From Tritonibacter aquimaris (lineage in GTDB: Bacteria > Pseudomonadota > Alphaproteobacteria > Rhodobacterales > Rhodobacteraceae): a stretch of DNA of 64,000 nucleotides. The notes below the pieces were generated by a model. It was not told the DNA's origin. It did not search any database and worked only from the letters and a program-made list of their open reading frames with translations. Below, in pieces: positions 54,454 through 64,000 of the stretch; position 1 is the stretch's first letter, and each line of letters opens with the position of its first letter. The translations under genes and the position numbers were made by a program. Location of the stretch: assembly GCF_009617595.1 (NCBI RefSeq), contig NZ_WIXK01000002.1, positions 62,001 through 126,000 on the forward strand, written 5' to 3'.

Positions 54454-54510
54454 TGCCCATTCGATACTCCTGACTGCAGAAGAGAATTGATGCAGCAGAA
54501 AGGCGTATCC

Positions 54511-55818
54511 ATGACCATTTCTTCGTCGTTGAGTGCGGGCGTTTCGGGTCTGACCTCCAACGCAACGCGTTTGGCGTCCATTTCCGACAACATCGCGAAT
54601 TCGTCGACCTATGGCTACAAGCGGGTCCAGACCGATTTCAATTCCCTGGTGATCGGGAGAAACGGCGGCGGCTACACAGCTGGTGGCGTACGTGCGTCAT
54701 CGATGCGCATGATTGATCAACGTGGGTCCCTTGTGCCAACGAACAACGCAACCGACCTCGCCATTCGTGGCCGTGGCATGCTGCCGGTGGCAAGCATTGC
54801 AGAGGTTGAGAACGGCACGCTGAGCCCGTCAATGCTTTTGACATCAACTGGATCTTTCAACACCAATGATGATGGGTTTTTGACCACTGACTCCGGTCTT
54901 GTTCTCATGGGTTGGCCCGCGCTTCCGGATGGATCAATCCCCAACTTCCCGCGGGACACCACCGATGGGTTGGAGCCAATCCGGCTGAACCGAAGCCAGC
55001 TTTCCAGTGAACCAACCACCGAAGTGAAGCTTGGGATCAACCTGCCCGCAACCTCGACCGAGGCTGGCGGCACACCTGATCCGGCCGATACAACCACCAC
55101 AATTGCGTACTATGACAACCTCGGTCGTTCCGAAGGGATCACCGTAGAGTTTGAAGCAACAGTACCCGCAAGCGGCACGTCAAACCAATGGACGATGCGC
55201 CTGTTTGACTCGGCAAGCGGTGGTGCGCAAATCGGTGAATACGATCTGACATTCAATAGCAGCCAGACCGATGGCGGCTCGCTTGCCTCTGTAACGCCTG
55301 TTTCAGGCGGCGCCTACGATCCCGCAACGGGTTCTGTGGTGGTCAACGTGGACGGTGGTCCAATTGAGGTCGACATCGGATTGTTGGGCCGCTCCAACGG
55401 CTTGACCCAACTGGGTGATGATTGGGTCGCTGCCAATATCTCTCGTGATGGTGCCCCAGCGGGTAACATCGTGAGTGTCGAAGTGGATGAAAACGGGTTT
55501 GTGCGTGCTTCCTATGATTCCGGCATCATCCGCACCGTTTATCAGGTTCCACTGGTGGATCTGCCCAATATGAACGGCCTGCAAACCATGGATCGTCAGA
55601 CCTTCATCCCAACAACCGAAAGTGGCTCTTTCTTCTTGTGGGATGCGGGCGATGGGCCAGTGGGTGATATTGCATCTTACGCGCTGGAAGAATCGACAAC
55701 TGATGTCGCCGGTGAACTAACCAGCATGATCCAGACCCAACGGGCCTATTCCTCCAATGCAAAAGTCATCCAAACCGTGGATGAAATGCTGCAGGAAACC
55801 ACCAACATCAAGCGCTAA
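54511..55818 (+). CDS. flgE: Flagellar hook protein FlgE
   Basis: 435 residues from the ATG at 54511, which gives the standard TISSSLSAGVSGLTSNATRLASISDNIANS start; ATG 54490 would add seven residues. The ANSSTYGYKRVQTDF motif of axial proteins follows, and the C-terminus has YALEESTTDVAGELTSMIQTQRAYSSNAKVIQTVDEMLQE, the D0 coiled-coil region of hook proteins. The middle section forms beta-rich D1/D2 domains. It is exported by the flagellar type III apparatus and polymerises into the hook. It starts the flgE-flgK-flgL-flgI group, with 38 bases to flgK. Confidence 0.95.
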   Translation: MTISSSLSAGVSGLTSNATRLASISDNIANSSTYGYKRVQTDFNSLVIGRNGGGYTAGGVRASSMRMIDQRGSLVPTNNATDLAIRGRGMLPVASIAEVENGTLSPSMLLTSTGSFNTNDDGFLTTDSGLVLMGWPALPDGSIPNFPRDTTDGLEPIRLNRSQLSSEPTTEVKLGINLPATSTEAGGTPDPADTTTTIAYYDNLGRSEGITVEFEATVPASGTSNQWTMRLFDSASGGAQIGEYDLTFNSSQTDGGSLASVTPVSGGAYDPATGSVVVNVDGGPIEVDIGLLGRSNGLTQLGDDWVAANISRDGAPAGNIVSVEVDENGFVRASYDSGIIRTVYQVPLVDLPNMNGLQTMDRQTFIPTTESGSFFLWDAGDGPVGDIASYALEESTTDVAGELTSMIQTQRAYSSNAKVIQTVDEMLQETTNIKR

Positions 55819-55856
55819 TAGCGCTTGATCCCCCACACTAAGAAATGGTCTGATCG

Positions 55857-57305
55857 ATGACTCTGAACAGTGCTATTACCGCTGCCGTTTCAGGCATTTA
55901 CGCAGCATCGCGCGCATCCTCTGTTGTTTCTGACAACCTCTCGAATGCGCTTACACCAGGCCATTCACGCCGTGTGTTGTCGCTGTCATCCAATGGCCCC
56001 GGCATTCCCGGGGTCAAGGTTGGCAATATACAATTGGTAAAAGATCCCGGGCTCCTGGCGTCTCGCCGGGTGTCCGAATCTGAATATGCTGCTGCGGAAC
56101 AGACTGCCAATTTCTTCAGCCGCATGGCCGATGCCGTTGGAACGGTTGACGATCCATTTTCACTCGCATCACGCCAATCCGCCCTTGAATCCGCTTTGGT
56201 TGAGGCAATTTCACGCCCAGATTCAGGCCCGCGGCTAAACGAGCTGTCGGTGCGTGCGAACCAGTTGGCAGATTCGATCAATTCTGCGGCCAGCGAGCTC
56301 CAAAATCAGCGGCAAATAGCTGAAAATTCGATCGACACACAGATCACTCAGCTGAACCAGGGCCTCAAAGATATTGAGCGCCTGAACGCCAAAATCGTCA
56401 TTGCAAATGCATCAGGTCACGATCCGGTTGGCCTGATTGATCAACGTGATCAGGTTGTTGACCAAATAAATCAGATTGTTCCGCTGAATGTTGTGACACG
56501 CGACAATGGTCAAGTTGCACTTTTCTCGGAAGGTGGGGAAATCCTACTGGAGGGAACGGCCTCTCAATTCAGCTTCGTCAAGAACCGCATCATTCTGCCC
56601 CATATGACAATCGATAACGGTCTGCTGTCCGGCTTGGAAATTGACGGTCGTCCTATTGGCACCGGGCCTGAAGGACGCTTGCGAGGCGGCACATTGACTG
56701 CTGCATTTCAGATTCGCGACGACCACGCGGTAAGCGCCCAAAAAGATCTTGATACCATGGCCCGCGACCTGATTGAACGCTTTCAGGACCCTGCTGTTGA
56801 TCCAAGCCTTTCTGCAACGGATGCCGGTTTGTTTACAGACGCTGGTGCCGCATTTGACCCAGCCAACGAACTGGGCATCGCCAACCGTATCAGCCTCAAC
56901 GAGAAAGTTTCACTCAATGGCGATGCTGAGACCTGGCGCTTTCGCGATGGGCTCAACGCTGCTGCCCCCGGTGATCCGGGCGACGCGAGCTTGCTGCGCG
57001 CTTACAGTGATGCGCTCAATCAAACGCGTACGATTTCCACACCCAGCCTTGGCACGATCGATATCTCTGCCTCGACACTTGCGGCAGATCTCATCTCTCG
57101 GTTTGCTCAGGACAATGAAACCAGCACCAACCGCGTGACATTCACTGCCGCAGGCTTTCGCGAAGCAAGTGAAGCGGAGCAATCTCAAGGTGTTGATACC
57201 GACGTAGAGCTGCAAAATCTTCTGATCATTGAGCAAAATTACAATGCAAACGCGCGCGTGATCACCGTTGTAAATGAACTTATGGACACACTTCTGAGGA
57301 TCTAA
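55857..57305 (+). CDS. flgK: Flagellar hook-associated protein 1 FlgK
   Basis: 482 residues. The N-terminal axial signature is LNSAITAAVSGIYAASRASSVVSDNLSNALTPGHSRRVL and the C-terminal one DVELQNLLIIEQNYNANARVITVVNELMDTLLRI. The central part contains the long helical stretch QLADSINSAASELQNQRQIAENSIDTQITQLNQG. The product joins hook and filament as the HAP1 ring. It lies between flgE and flgL, with only three bases to flgL, and is about as long as FlgK of other alphaproteobacteria. Confidence 0.95.
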   Translation: MTLNSAITAAVSGIYAASRASSVVSDNLSNALTPGHSRRVLSLSSNGPGIPGVKVGNIQLVKDPGLLASRRVSESEYAAAEQTANFFSRMADAVGTVDDPFSLASRQSALESALVEAISRPDSGPRLNELSVRANQLADSINSAASELQNQRQIAENSIDTQITQLNQGLKDIERLNAKIVIANASGHDPVGLIDQRDQVVDQINQIVPLNVVTRDNGQVALFSEGGEILLEGTASQFSFVKNRIILPHMTIDNGLLSGLEIDGRPIGTGPEGRLRGGTLTAAFQIRDDHAVSAQKDLDTMARDLIERFQDPAVDPSLSATDAGLFTDAGAAFDPANELGIANRISLNEKVSLNGDAETWRFRDGLNAAAPGDPGDASLLRAYSDALNQTRTISTPSLGTIDISASTLAADLISRFAQDNETSTNRVTFTAAGFREASEAEQSQGVDTDVELQNLLIIEQNYNANARVITVVNELMDTLLRI

Positions 57306-57308
57306 CTT

Positions 57309-58316
57309 ATGCTATCTGCTTCTTATGGCGATATCGCCCAGTACACTTTTCTGCGGATGCGCAACTCGGATCTGAAATCCCAGGTTCAGACCCTTGGTCA
57401 AGAGCTGACCACAGGGCGTACATCCAATGTCACCGAACGCTTGGGCGGTGATTTCACTTATCTGTCCGGCATCGAACACACCTTGAGCAAGCTCGACAGC
57501 TACAAGGTTGCGGTCAGCGAAGTCACCGTTCTTGCGGTTTCAATGCAATCCAGCATTCAAAAAGTGCACGACAATGTTGAACAAGCGCGCAACAGCCTGC
57601 TGACGCTTTCAACCAGCCTGACCATCACCAACGCTCAGGATGCCGCCGACGATGCCCGTTTGCAGCTCGACAACAGTATCGATGCGATCAACTCCAGCGT
57701 TGGCGGGCGCAATTTGTTCTCCGGCACGGCAACAAGCAGCAGCTCGCTGCTGGATGGACAGACAATTTTGTCAGCGCTGAGCACCGAGATTAGCGGTCTG
57801 ACCAGCACCACTGATATCATCACAGCAATCGATAATTGGTTCGATGACCCCGCCGGGTTTGATTCAGTTGTATATCAAGGGTCAGATACCGCGCTGGCCC
57901 CGATCGATGTCGGCGAAACAGATCAGGTCACTTTGGATGTTCTCGCCACCGATCCCGCGTTCAAACAAAGCCTGAAAGCTTTTGCTTTTGCAGCAATCAC
58001 CACTGAACCTGGCGTCACTATGGATGACGGCGTTGCGATCGAATTGGTACGCCACGCACGGGATGAATTTGTCGGAAGCAGCGACTCTCTTATCGAACTG
58101 CAATCCGATATTGGGTTCATGGAAGGTCGGATCGAAAACGCCCGCACACGCAACGAGGCGCAGATTACCACGCTGTCCATCACCAAAAACAAGATGCTGG
58201 AAGCCGATCCCTACGAAACATACGCCAAGCTCGAAGAAGCCCAGAACCAGCTCCAAAGCCTGTATGTGGTAACCCAGAAATCGTTTGAGCTGTCACTCCT
58301 GAGATACATATCATGA
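57309..58316 (+). CDS. flgL: Flagellar hook-associated protein FlgL
   Basis: 335 residues. The N-terminus SYGDIAQYTFLRMRNSDLKSQVQTLGQELTTGR and the C-terminus QNQLQSLYVVTQKSFELSLLRYIS are the D0/D1 helices of flagellin-like proteins. GGRNLFSGTATSSSSLLDG is the HAP3-type central motif. It is the HAP3 adaptor between FlgK and flagellin. The stop codon overlaps the flgI start by four bases (ATGA), so the two are coupled although flgI is exported by Sec and flgL by the flagellar apparatus. Confidence 0.93.
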   Translation: MLSASYGDIAQYTFLRMRNSDLKSQVQTLGQELTTGRTSNVTERLGGDFTYLSGIEHTLSKLDSYKVAVSEVTVLAVSMQSSIQKVHDNVEQARNSLLTLSTSLTITNAQDAADDARLQLDNSIDAINSSVGGRNLFSGTATSSSSLLDGQTILSALSTEISGLTSTTDIITAIDNWFDDPAGFDSVVYQGSDTALAPIDVGETDQVTLDVLATDPAFKQSLKAFAFAAITTEPGVTMDDGVAIELVRHARDEFVGSSDSLIELQSDIGFMEGRIENARTRNEAQITTLSITKNKMLEADPYETYAKLEEAQNQLQSLYVVTQKSFELSLLRYIS

Positions 58317-59416
58317 TGAAATACCTTAGACTTCTGTGCCTATTTTTGTTTTTGCCGATGGTGGCGCATGCCAATGCCATCCGGCTGAAAGACCTGGTGG
58401 AATTTGATGGAGTTCGCGGCAATGACCTCGTGGGCTATGGTCTTGTTGTTGGTCTGAACGGAACCGGCGATGGGCTGAGAAACTCTCCCTTCACCGAAGA
58501 AATCATGACCAACATTCTGGAACGGCTCGGCGTCAATGTGACTGGTGAACAGTTCCGCCCGAAAAACGTTGCCGCTGTGTTTGTCACCGCGACGCTGCCA
58601 CCGTTTGCGCGTGTTGGTGCAACACTGGATGTGACCGTGTCGGCCATTGGGGATTCCAGCAGCTTGCTTGGTGGTACTTTGATCATGACGCCGCTGAATG
58701 CGGCCGATGGTCAGATTTATGCCGTTGCGCAGGGCTCAATTCTCGCAGGTGGTGCCGTTGCCGAAGGCGAAGCGGCCAGCGTCACACAGGGCGTTCCCAC
58801 CGCTGGGGTGATCCCATCAGGCGGCCGCATCGAGCGTGAGATCGAATTTGATCTGGCGTCTTTGTCGACCATGCGCCTCGCGCTGCGTGAGCCCGATTTC
58901 ACCACTGCAAACCGGATTGAACGGGCTATTAACTCTGAATTTGGGCGTAACGTGGCCCTTATGCGGGACTCGGGAACTGTTGAGGTGGACGTTCAACGCA
59001 CCAATACGCGTTCTACCGCACATGCAATTGGCCGGATGGAAAACATCCTGGTTGAGCCCCAGCGCAAAGCGCGCGTGGTTGTCGACCAACGTTCGGGCAC
59101 CATTGTGATGGGCAGCGATGTTCGTATTTCCCGTGTCGCCGTTGCCCAGGGCAATCTGACACTGCGCATTGAGGAGGCGCCACTTGTGGTGCAGCCGAAC
59201 CCCTTTACCGATGCGCAGCCCGTTGTGGTGCCTCGTACTGGTGTTGGCATCGAGGAAGAAGAAGGCATCCAACTTGCGGAAGTTCCTGAAACCACATCCT
59301 TGTCGGAAGTTGTTTCGGGCCTCAATGCCTTGGGGGTCTCACCACGCGATATGATCGACATCCTCAAAAGCCTGAAAGCCGCCGGCGCACTTCACGCAGA
59401 GTTTGTTGTCCGATAA
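58313..59416 (+). CDS. flgI: Flagellar P-ring protein FlgI
   Basis: 367 residues. A Sec signal peptide (LRLLCLFLFLPMVAHA-NA) is followed by IRLKDLVEFDGVRGNDLVGYGLVVGLNGTGDG, the family hallmark, and later PPFARVGATLDVTVSAIGDSSSL, SRVAVAQGNLTLRI, and LSEVVSGLNALGVSPRDMIDILKSLKAAGALHAE. It assembles the periplasmic ring around the rod in the peptidoglycan layer. The start overlaps the flgL stop, and a terminator closes the motility operon. Confidence 0.95.
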   Translation: MMKYLRLLCLFLFLPMVAHANAIRLKDLVEFDGVRGNDLVGYGLVVGLNGTGDGLRNSPFTEEIMTNILERLGVNVTGEQFRPKNVAAVFVTATLPPFARVGATLDVTVSAIGDSSSLLGGTLIMTPLNAADGQIYAVAQGSILAGGAVAEGEAASVTQGVPTAGVIPSGGRIEREIEFDLASLSTMRLALREPDFTTANRIERAINSEFGRNVALMRDSGTVEVDVQRTNTRSTAHAIGRMENILVEPQRKARVVVDQRSGTIVMGSDVRISRVAVAQGNLTLRIEEAPLVVQPNPFTDAQPVVVPRTGVGIEEEEGIQLAEVPETTSLSEVVSGLNALGVSPRDMIDILKSLKAAGALHAEFVVR

Positions 59417-59450
59417 CAAAAAGGGCCGCTCTATCCCGAGCGGCCCTTTG
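59417..59450. terminator. Bidirectional terminator between flgI and the LacI-type gene
   Basis: AAAGGGCCGCT pairs with AGCGGCCCTTT across an eight-base loop. It serves two convergent genes; the minus strand reads on into TTTTTG. Confidence 0.85.
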
Positions 59451-59460
59451 CAATCTGTTC

Positions 59461-60486
59461 TTACCAACGTTTTAGCGTATCGCCGTAGTCAATGGTTGGA
59501 ACCAGAGTAACGTTTTTCTCGATCTCAGCCTCTGGATTGTCCAACCGCAACGCGATGATCTCCGCAGCCTTGCGCCCGATTTCCTGACGGCACGCATCCA
59601 TCGTGGCCAATCTGCGCGGCAGCCCATCCAGCAATTCAACGCCATTAAAGCCCGCAAGGCCAATTTCGCCGGGCACGTCCACCTTCTGATCCATCAGATG
59701 CAGCAAACCACCTGCGCCGATCATATCATTGGAATAATAGAGAAAATCGAGATCTGGCGAGCGATCAAGCATATCGCGTGTCATCTCACGCCCTTTCGCC
59801 AGCGCTGAGCCGCCGGAATAAAAGGCACGATCTTCGATCTCTACGCCCTCTTTTGCCAGTGCCTCGGTAAAGCCTTCAAAGCGTTTGCGCGCCCGGTGAT
59901 CAAGCGGCATTTTGGTGCCCAGAAAACCAATATGCTCATAGCCAGCTTTCAGGATGGCCTTCGCCATCTCACGCCCGGCGCGACGGTGAGAAATCCCGAC
60001 CATCGCATCAACCGGTTTGCCATCGGTATCCATGATTTCAACCACCGGAATACCAGCTGCTGACAACATCGCACGGCAGGCATCTGAATGTTCAAGCCCG
60101 GCAATGATGACACCAGAGGGACGCCAGGACAGCATCTCATAGAGAACTTTTTCTTCTTTTTCGGGTTGATAATCCGTCACCCCAACCACCGGCTGTAGAT
60201 CGGTGTTTTCCAAGACACGGTTGATACCGGTCAGAACTTCGGGAAACACCATATTGGAGAGCGACGGGATAATCACCCCAACAAGGTTTACGCGGCTTGA
60301 TGCAAGTGCGCCTGCGATCTTATTGGGCACGTACCCTAGTTCCTTAGCAGCGGCGAGCACCTTTTCCCGTGTTTTATCAGATACATCTCCGCGGTTTCGC
60401 AGCACTCGGCTGACGGTCATTTCGGACACGCCAGTGGCTTCGGATACATCACGGAGGGTCAGCGGGCGATGGGTGTCATTCGTCAC
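59461..60486 (-). CDS. LacI family transcriptional regulator
   Basis: 341 residues. The helix-turn-helix is LTLRDVSEATGVSEMTVSRVLRN, followed by the hinge GYVPNKIAGALASSR. The effector domain starts VNLVGVIIPSLSNMVFPEVLTGI, with PEKEEKVLYEMLSWRPSGVIIAGLEHS, GFLGTKMPLDHRARKRFEGF, and DLDFLYYSNDMIGAGGLLH. The closest subgroup looks like the gluconate regulators (GntR of the LacI family). No sugar-transport or kinase genes are adjacent, so the regulon lies elsewhere. The gene faces flgI and its promoter must lie in the long intergenic stretch to the right. Confidence 0.92.
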   Translation of the reverse strand: MTNDTHRPLTLRDVSEATGVSEMTVSRVLRNRGDVSDKTREKVLAAAKELGYVPNKIAGALASSRVNLVGVIIPSLSNMVFPEVLTGINRVLENTDLQPVVGVTDYQPEKEEKVLYEMLSWRPSGVIIAGLEHSDACRAMLSAAGIPVVEIMDTDGKPVDAMVGISHRRAGREMAKAILKAGYEHIGFLGTKMPLDHRARKRFEGFTEALAKEGVEIEDRAFYSGGSALAKGREMTRDMLDRSPDLDFLYYSNDMIGAGGLLHLMDQKVDVPGEIGLAGFNGVELLDGLPRRLATMDACRQEIGRKAAEIIALRLDNPEAEIEKNVTLVPTIDYGDTLKRW

Positions 60487-61004
60487 TCTGAAACTGCCTT
60501 ATATTGCTATTTTTTTCACGTTACCCCACTCCATACAAAAAGCACAATGGGGCGATCAGAAGTGCGGTTAAGGAGCGATGAAACAGCCGCATAAAAGCGC
60601 GTATCATGTTCATATCCGCGCGTTTGATCCATATTTTCAAATAGAAAAATACACGTAATGATTGCGTCTCTACTTTAGCATCACGCAAAACTTCGTATTA
60701 GCTTCGGCCATAAGCCACGTTTCGCATCCAGACGCCGAGCCATTTTTTAATTTCTGATTATGCCACTGGGCGACTTGTCGACAATAGATCCCCTCATACA
60801 GGTTCCATCACGGTGTATTCCCCACTGTCGGGGGGATCAAAGGCTTGGCATGCCATCGGTAATTGTCGCTGGTCTAAGCAACCCAACAATAGCGTTTTCT
60901 GGCGCTATGTTATGGGTATCGCCACCTTGGATCTGCGGCGCAAAAGGCTGGCGGCATTCAACAGCTAGAAAAAAGCCCCGCTGTTTGAGCGGGGCCTTGG
61001 TAGA
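60487..61004. other. 518-base gene-free stretch with several possible RNA helices
   Basis: It holds the promoter of the LacI-type gene and, at 60968-60997, the hemY terminator. Between 60780 and 60910 there are several candidate helices: GATCCCC/GGGGATC, nested ATACA/TGTAT, a competing TCCCC/GGGGGA, and ATAGCG/CGCTAT. A 26-codon ORF (60578-60658) has GGAG but too close to its start. A frame at 60760-61008 is open but ends in the terminator and I do not accept it. Confidence 0.5.
60966..60998 (-). terminator. Rho-independent terminator after hemY
   Basis: On the minus strand GGCCCCGCT ... AGCGGGGC pairs across CAAAC and is followed by TTTTTTC. Confidence 0.85.
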
Positions 61005-62510
61005 TTAGCTTGCCTTTTTCTCTGGCTCAGAGATGTCATCTGGGGTCGCTTCGGCAACAACCTCGACAACCTCTGCGTCGCTGACGGCTTCTTCGGCTGG
61101 CTCATCAGCAGGAGCTTCTTCGGTCTTGTCTTCCAAAGCCCCGACAATCAATGGCAGCATATGCGCGCCTGTTACGCTGCTGACCTCTGCCACCTCTGGT
61201 GATTTCCAGGTCAACGTATCAAAGCTGCCGCAGTTTTCGCAGATCGGTGCCCATTCCGGATGGATGTGATTACACACATCACAGACCCACTGCGGCCCGC
61301 GCGGGGCGCTCAGGGCGCGGGTCAGCCAGGCACGCACAACGCTGTCATCAGAGCCTTCACCACGTTCAATCGCCGCCATCAAAGTCAGCGCACGCGCATC
61401 CGGTGCACGCTCTGGCAAATCACCCAGGGCGCGACGTGCAGCAGGGAATTCTTCCGCCACAACATAAAGCTCAGCTGAGACCAGACGATTTTCATCATGT
61501 CCCGGTTTCATACGCAGGAACGGCTCAAACCGTTTGATCCGTGCGGCCGGTGTTTCATCGGGCTCAATCGCTGCAAAAGCATGCGCTAGATCCGGATGAG
61601 GCTGTGCCTCCCAGGCTTTTTTGAGCAAACGGATCGCAACACGTTTTTTGCCCTTCTCAACATATGCACCAGCCGCAAGCACTGCAGCGGGGATCAGGTC
61701 AGGCGACAGCGTGTTGGCTTCGATCGCTTTTTCCTGCTGCTCAACGGTTGCGCCTTCGTCCAGCAAAGCTTTGGCCGAAGACAGCGCCAGAACAGCGTCG
61801 CGACGTTTGAATACATCACGCGGCAAAGTGCCGGTTTTCAGCTTGGTCGAAAGCGTCTTGCGCGCGCCCGCCCAATCCTGCGCCTGCGCCTGAAGCTGCA
61901 ACAGCGTATCTTGCACTTCTTCATGCTTGGGCCGCAGCGCCAGGGCTTTTTCTGCCAGCGCCAAAGCGGTTTCCTTATCGCCTTCTGACAGCTTCTGCTT
62001 CATGATCCCGCGCACCCCAACAAAGCGGGTGGATTGGTTGGACAGCAAGCGTTTGTATGCCTCAGAGGCCTTACGGGTATCGCCGGACATTTCCGCAGCC
62101 TGTGCCACAATCAAATCAGTAAGCTGCGGGTTTTCAAGGTATTTTTCAGCTCGCGTTGCCTTGGCCATAGCCAGACGGCCCTCGCCCGCAGACAGCGCCA
62201 TCATCCCCTCGGTCAACGCTTTATAACCTTTGCGCTCGCGGCCTTTGTCAAACAGGCGGGTCAACGCTGTTTCATCACCATTGATAAAGCGCAGCGTTGC
62301 AACCGACAGCGACGCCAGTTTCAAAATCAGCCAGAGCGCAACAAGCAGTACCGCAATGGCCAATACAGATTGCAGCGCACCCAGCGTGAATTCGGTGTCG
62401 GCGACCGTGATCTGAACACCACCAGGTGTGTCCAGCAACAAAACGACGCCAAAGCCAAGCGCGCCAACAATCGCCACAAAAATAAGGACTTTAAGAAGAG
62501 ACCAGAGCAT
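61005..62510 (-). CDS. hemY: HemY-like TPR membrane protein with C-terminal zinc ribbon
   Basis: 501 residues. Two N-terminal membrane helices (LKVLIFVAIVGALGFGVVLLL and LQSVLAIAVLLVALWLILKLA) form the HemY_N region, followed by about 300 residues of TPR-like helices (GYKALTEGMMALSAGEG, ALALAEKALALRPKHEEVQDTLLQL). At about 407-430 there is CDVCNHIHPEWAPICENCG, a four-cysteine zinc ribbon like the one of LapB/YciM, then an acidic tail. The bacterial hemY of the hem cluster is not protoporphyrinogen oxidase despite the name; its role is unknown. It follows the mitofilin-like gene by 11 bases in a probable hemD operon. Confidence 0.87.
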   Translation of the reverse strand: MLWSLLKVLIFVAIVGALGFGVVLLLDTPGGVQITVADTEFTLGALQSVLAIAVLLVALWLILKLASLSVATLRFINGDETALTRLFDKGRERKGYKALTEGMMALSAGEGRLAMAKATRAEKYLENPQLTDLIVAQAAEMSGDTRKASEAYKRLLSNQSTRFVGVRGIMKQKLSEGDKETALALAEKALALRPKHEEVQDTLLQLQAQAQDWAGARKTLSTKLKTGTLPRDVFKRRDAVLALSSAKALLDEGATVEQQEKAIEANTLSPDLIPAAVLAAGAYVEKGKKRVAIRLLKKAWEAQPHPDLAHAFAAIEPDETPAARIKRFEPFLRMKPGHDENRLVSAELYVVAEEFPAARRALGDLPERAPDARALTLMAAIERGEGSDDSVVRAWLTRALSAPRGPQWVCDVCNHIHPEWAPICENCGSFDTLTWKSPEVAEVSSVTGAHMLPLIVGALEDKTEEAPADEPAEEAVSDAEVVEVVAEATPDDISEPEKKAS

Positions 62511-62521
62511 ACAGAAATTCC

Positions 62522-63802
<1,281 letters not shown>

Positions 63803-63859
63803 GCCGAACTTCCCTTCCAAATCTCAATAACCTTGTTGGTCAAACATTTTGCGGCGACA

Positions 63860-64000
63860 CTACTGTGCCCGTTGACTACGCTCAAGTTGGAGCAACTCAT
63901 TTGTTACGTCACAAACGCTTTTAATCATCGACATCACATCCGGCATTTGTGCTATTTTCAGTCCCCTATAGCCCAAACTATTCAAAGGTTCCGCAACAGC
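63860..64000 (-). CDS. hemD: Uroporphyrinogen-III synthase HemD, 3' end only
   Basis: Only the last 46 residues are in the window, read leftwards from the right edge to a TAG at 63860. They read AVAEPLNSLGYRGLKIAQMP, then MSMIKSVCDVTNELLQ, which fits the C-terminal end of HemD: a final strand IA..P followed by a helix. HemD closes hydroxymethylbilane to uroporphyrinogen III in tetrapyrrole synthesis. The identity is supported by gene order, since hemD normally precedes the mitofilin-like gene and hemY. The gap to the next start is 57 bases, so an operon is likely. The remainder lies outside the window. Confidence 0.6.
   Translation of the reverse strand, partial: AVAEPLNSLGYRGLKIAQMPDVMSMIKSVCDVTNELLQLERSQRAQ

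Noticed and set aside
60578-60658. 26-codon ORF with GGAG before its ATG
   Set aside because: Only two bases separate GGAG from the start, which is too close for initiation; no support from composition.
60760-61008. Plus-strand frame of 82 codons in the gene-free stretch
   Set aside because: It ends within the hemY terminator and has no ribosome site. The segment looks more like structured RNA than protein.

Overview
The window looks like chromosomal core sequence from a marine alphaproteobacterium of the Roseobacter group (Rhodobacterales). The evidence is a CcrM-type GANTC methyltransferase, TTAA-N7-TTAA boxes of the CtrA type in front of flagellar genes, a Rhodobacter-type porin pair, a GlxA/AraC regulator, the leuS-lptE-holA order, and a hemD / mitofilin-like / hemY order. 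I see no insertion sequence, prophage, CRISPR array or rRNA operon. There is one tRNA gene, tRNA-Leu(CAG).

Layout. 1-2.2 kb: three glycosyltransferases, one cut by the left edge, probably surface polysaccharide. 2.2-9.7 kb: 1-Cys peroxiredoxin, aldehyde dehydrogenase, RluA, RarD-like exporter, GlxA/AraC regulator, thiolase, and a STAS / anti-sigma-kinase pair. 9.8-13.2 kb: gamma-glutamyltransferase, HspQ, lipoprotein transglycosylase, LolA. 13.3-24.4 kb: FtsK, aminotransferase, amidase, UbiH-like hydroxylase, Trm112-like and Lon-substrate-binding proteins, CnoX-like thioredoxin, exonuclease III and an OmpR-type regulator. 24.5-30 kb: RibA, L,D-transpeptidase, YggS-like PLP protein and two tandem porins. 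29.9-38.2 kb: DUF3576-leuS-lptE-holA, glutathione transferase, HI0933-type flavoprotein, a tiny HNH protein, and a crotonase/SDR operon. 38.3-49.8 kb: DUF2125 protein, PmbA, IMPase, WaaA-like, LpxK, DsbA, DciA-like, MutY, AlkB, CcrM, RNase HII. 49.9-53.4 kb: secreted small proteins, a membrane protein ending in a winged helix, a DUF427-adenylate cyclase fusion, and tRNA-Leu. 53.5-59.4 kb: motB-flgE-flgK-flgL-flgI. 59.5-64 kb: LacI regulator, a 518-base gene-free stretch, then hemY, a mitofilin-like protein and the 3' end of hemD.

How genes work together. Envelope biogenesis is the main theme: LolA, LptE, LpxK, FtsK, porins, transpeptidase and transglycosylase. Motility genes follow it, with two CtrA-like boxes that share an extended context. 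The least explained parts are the signalling locus at 50.5-53.2 kb, the paired porin leaders, a WaaA-like protein and a crotonase that both lack expected catalytic glutamates, a 17-copy hexamer repeat inside the mitofilin-like gene, and the helix-rich gene-free stretch at 60.5-61.0 kb. All product names rest on motif and family recognition by eye; no search was run.
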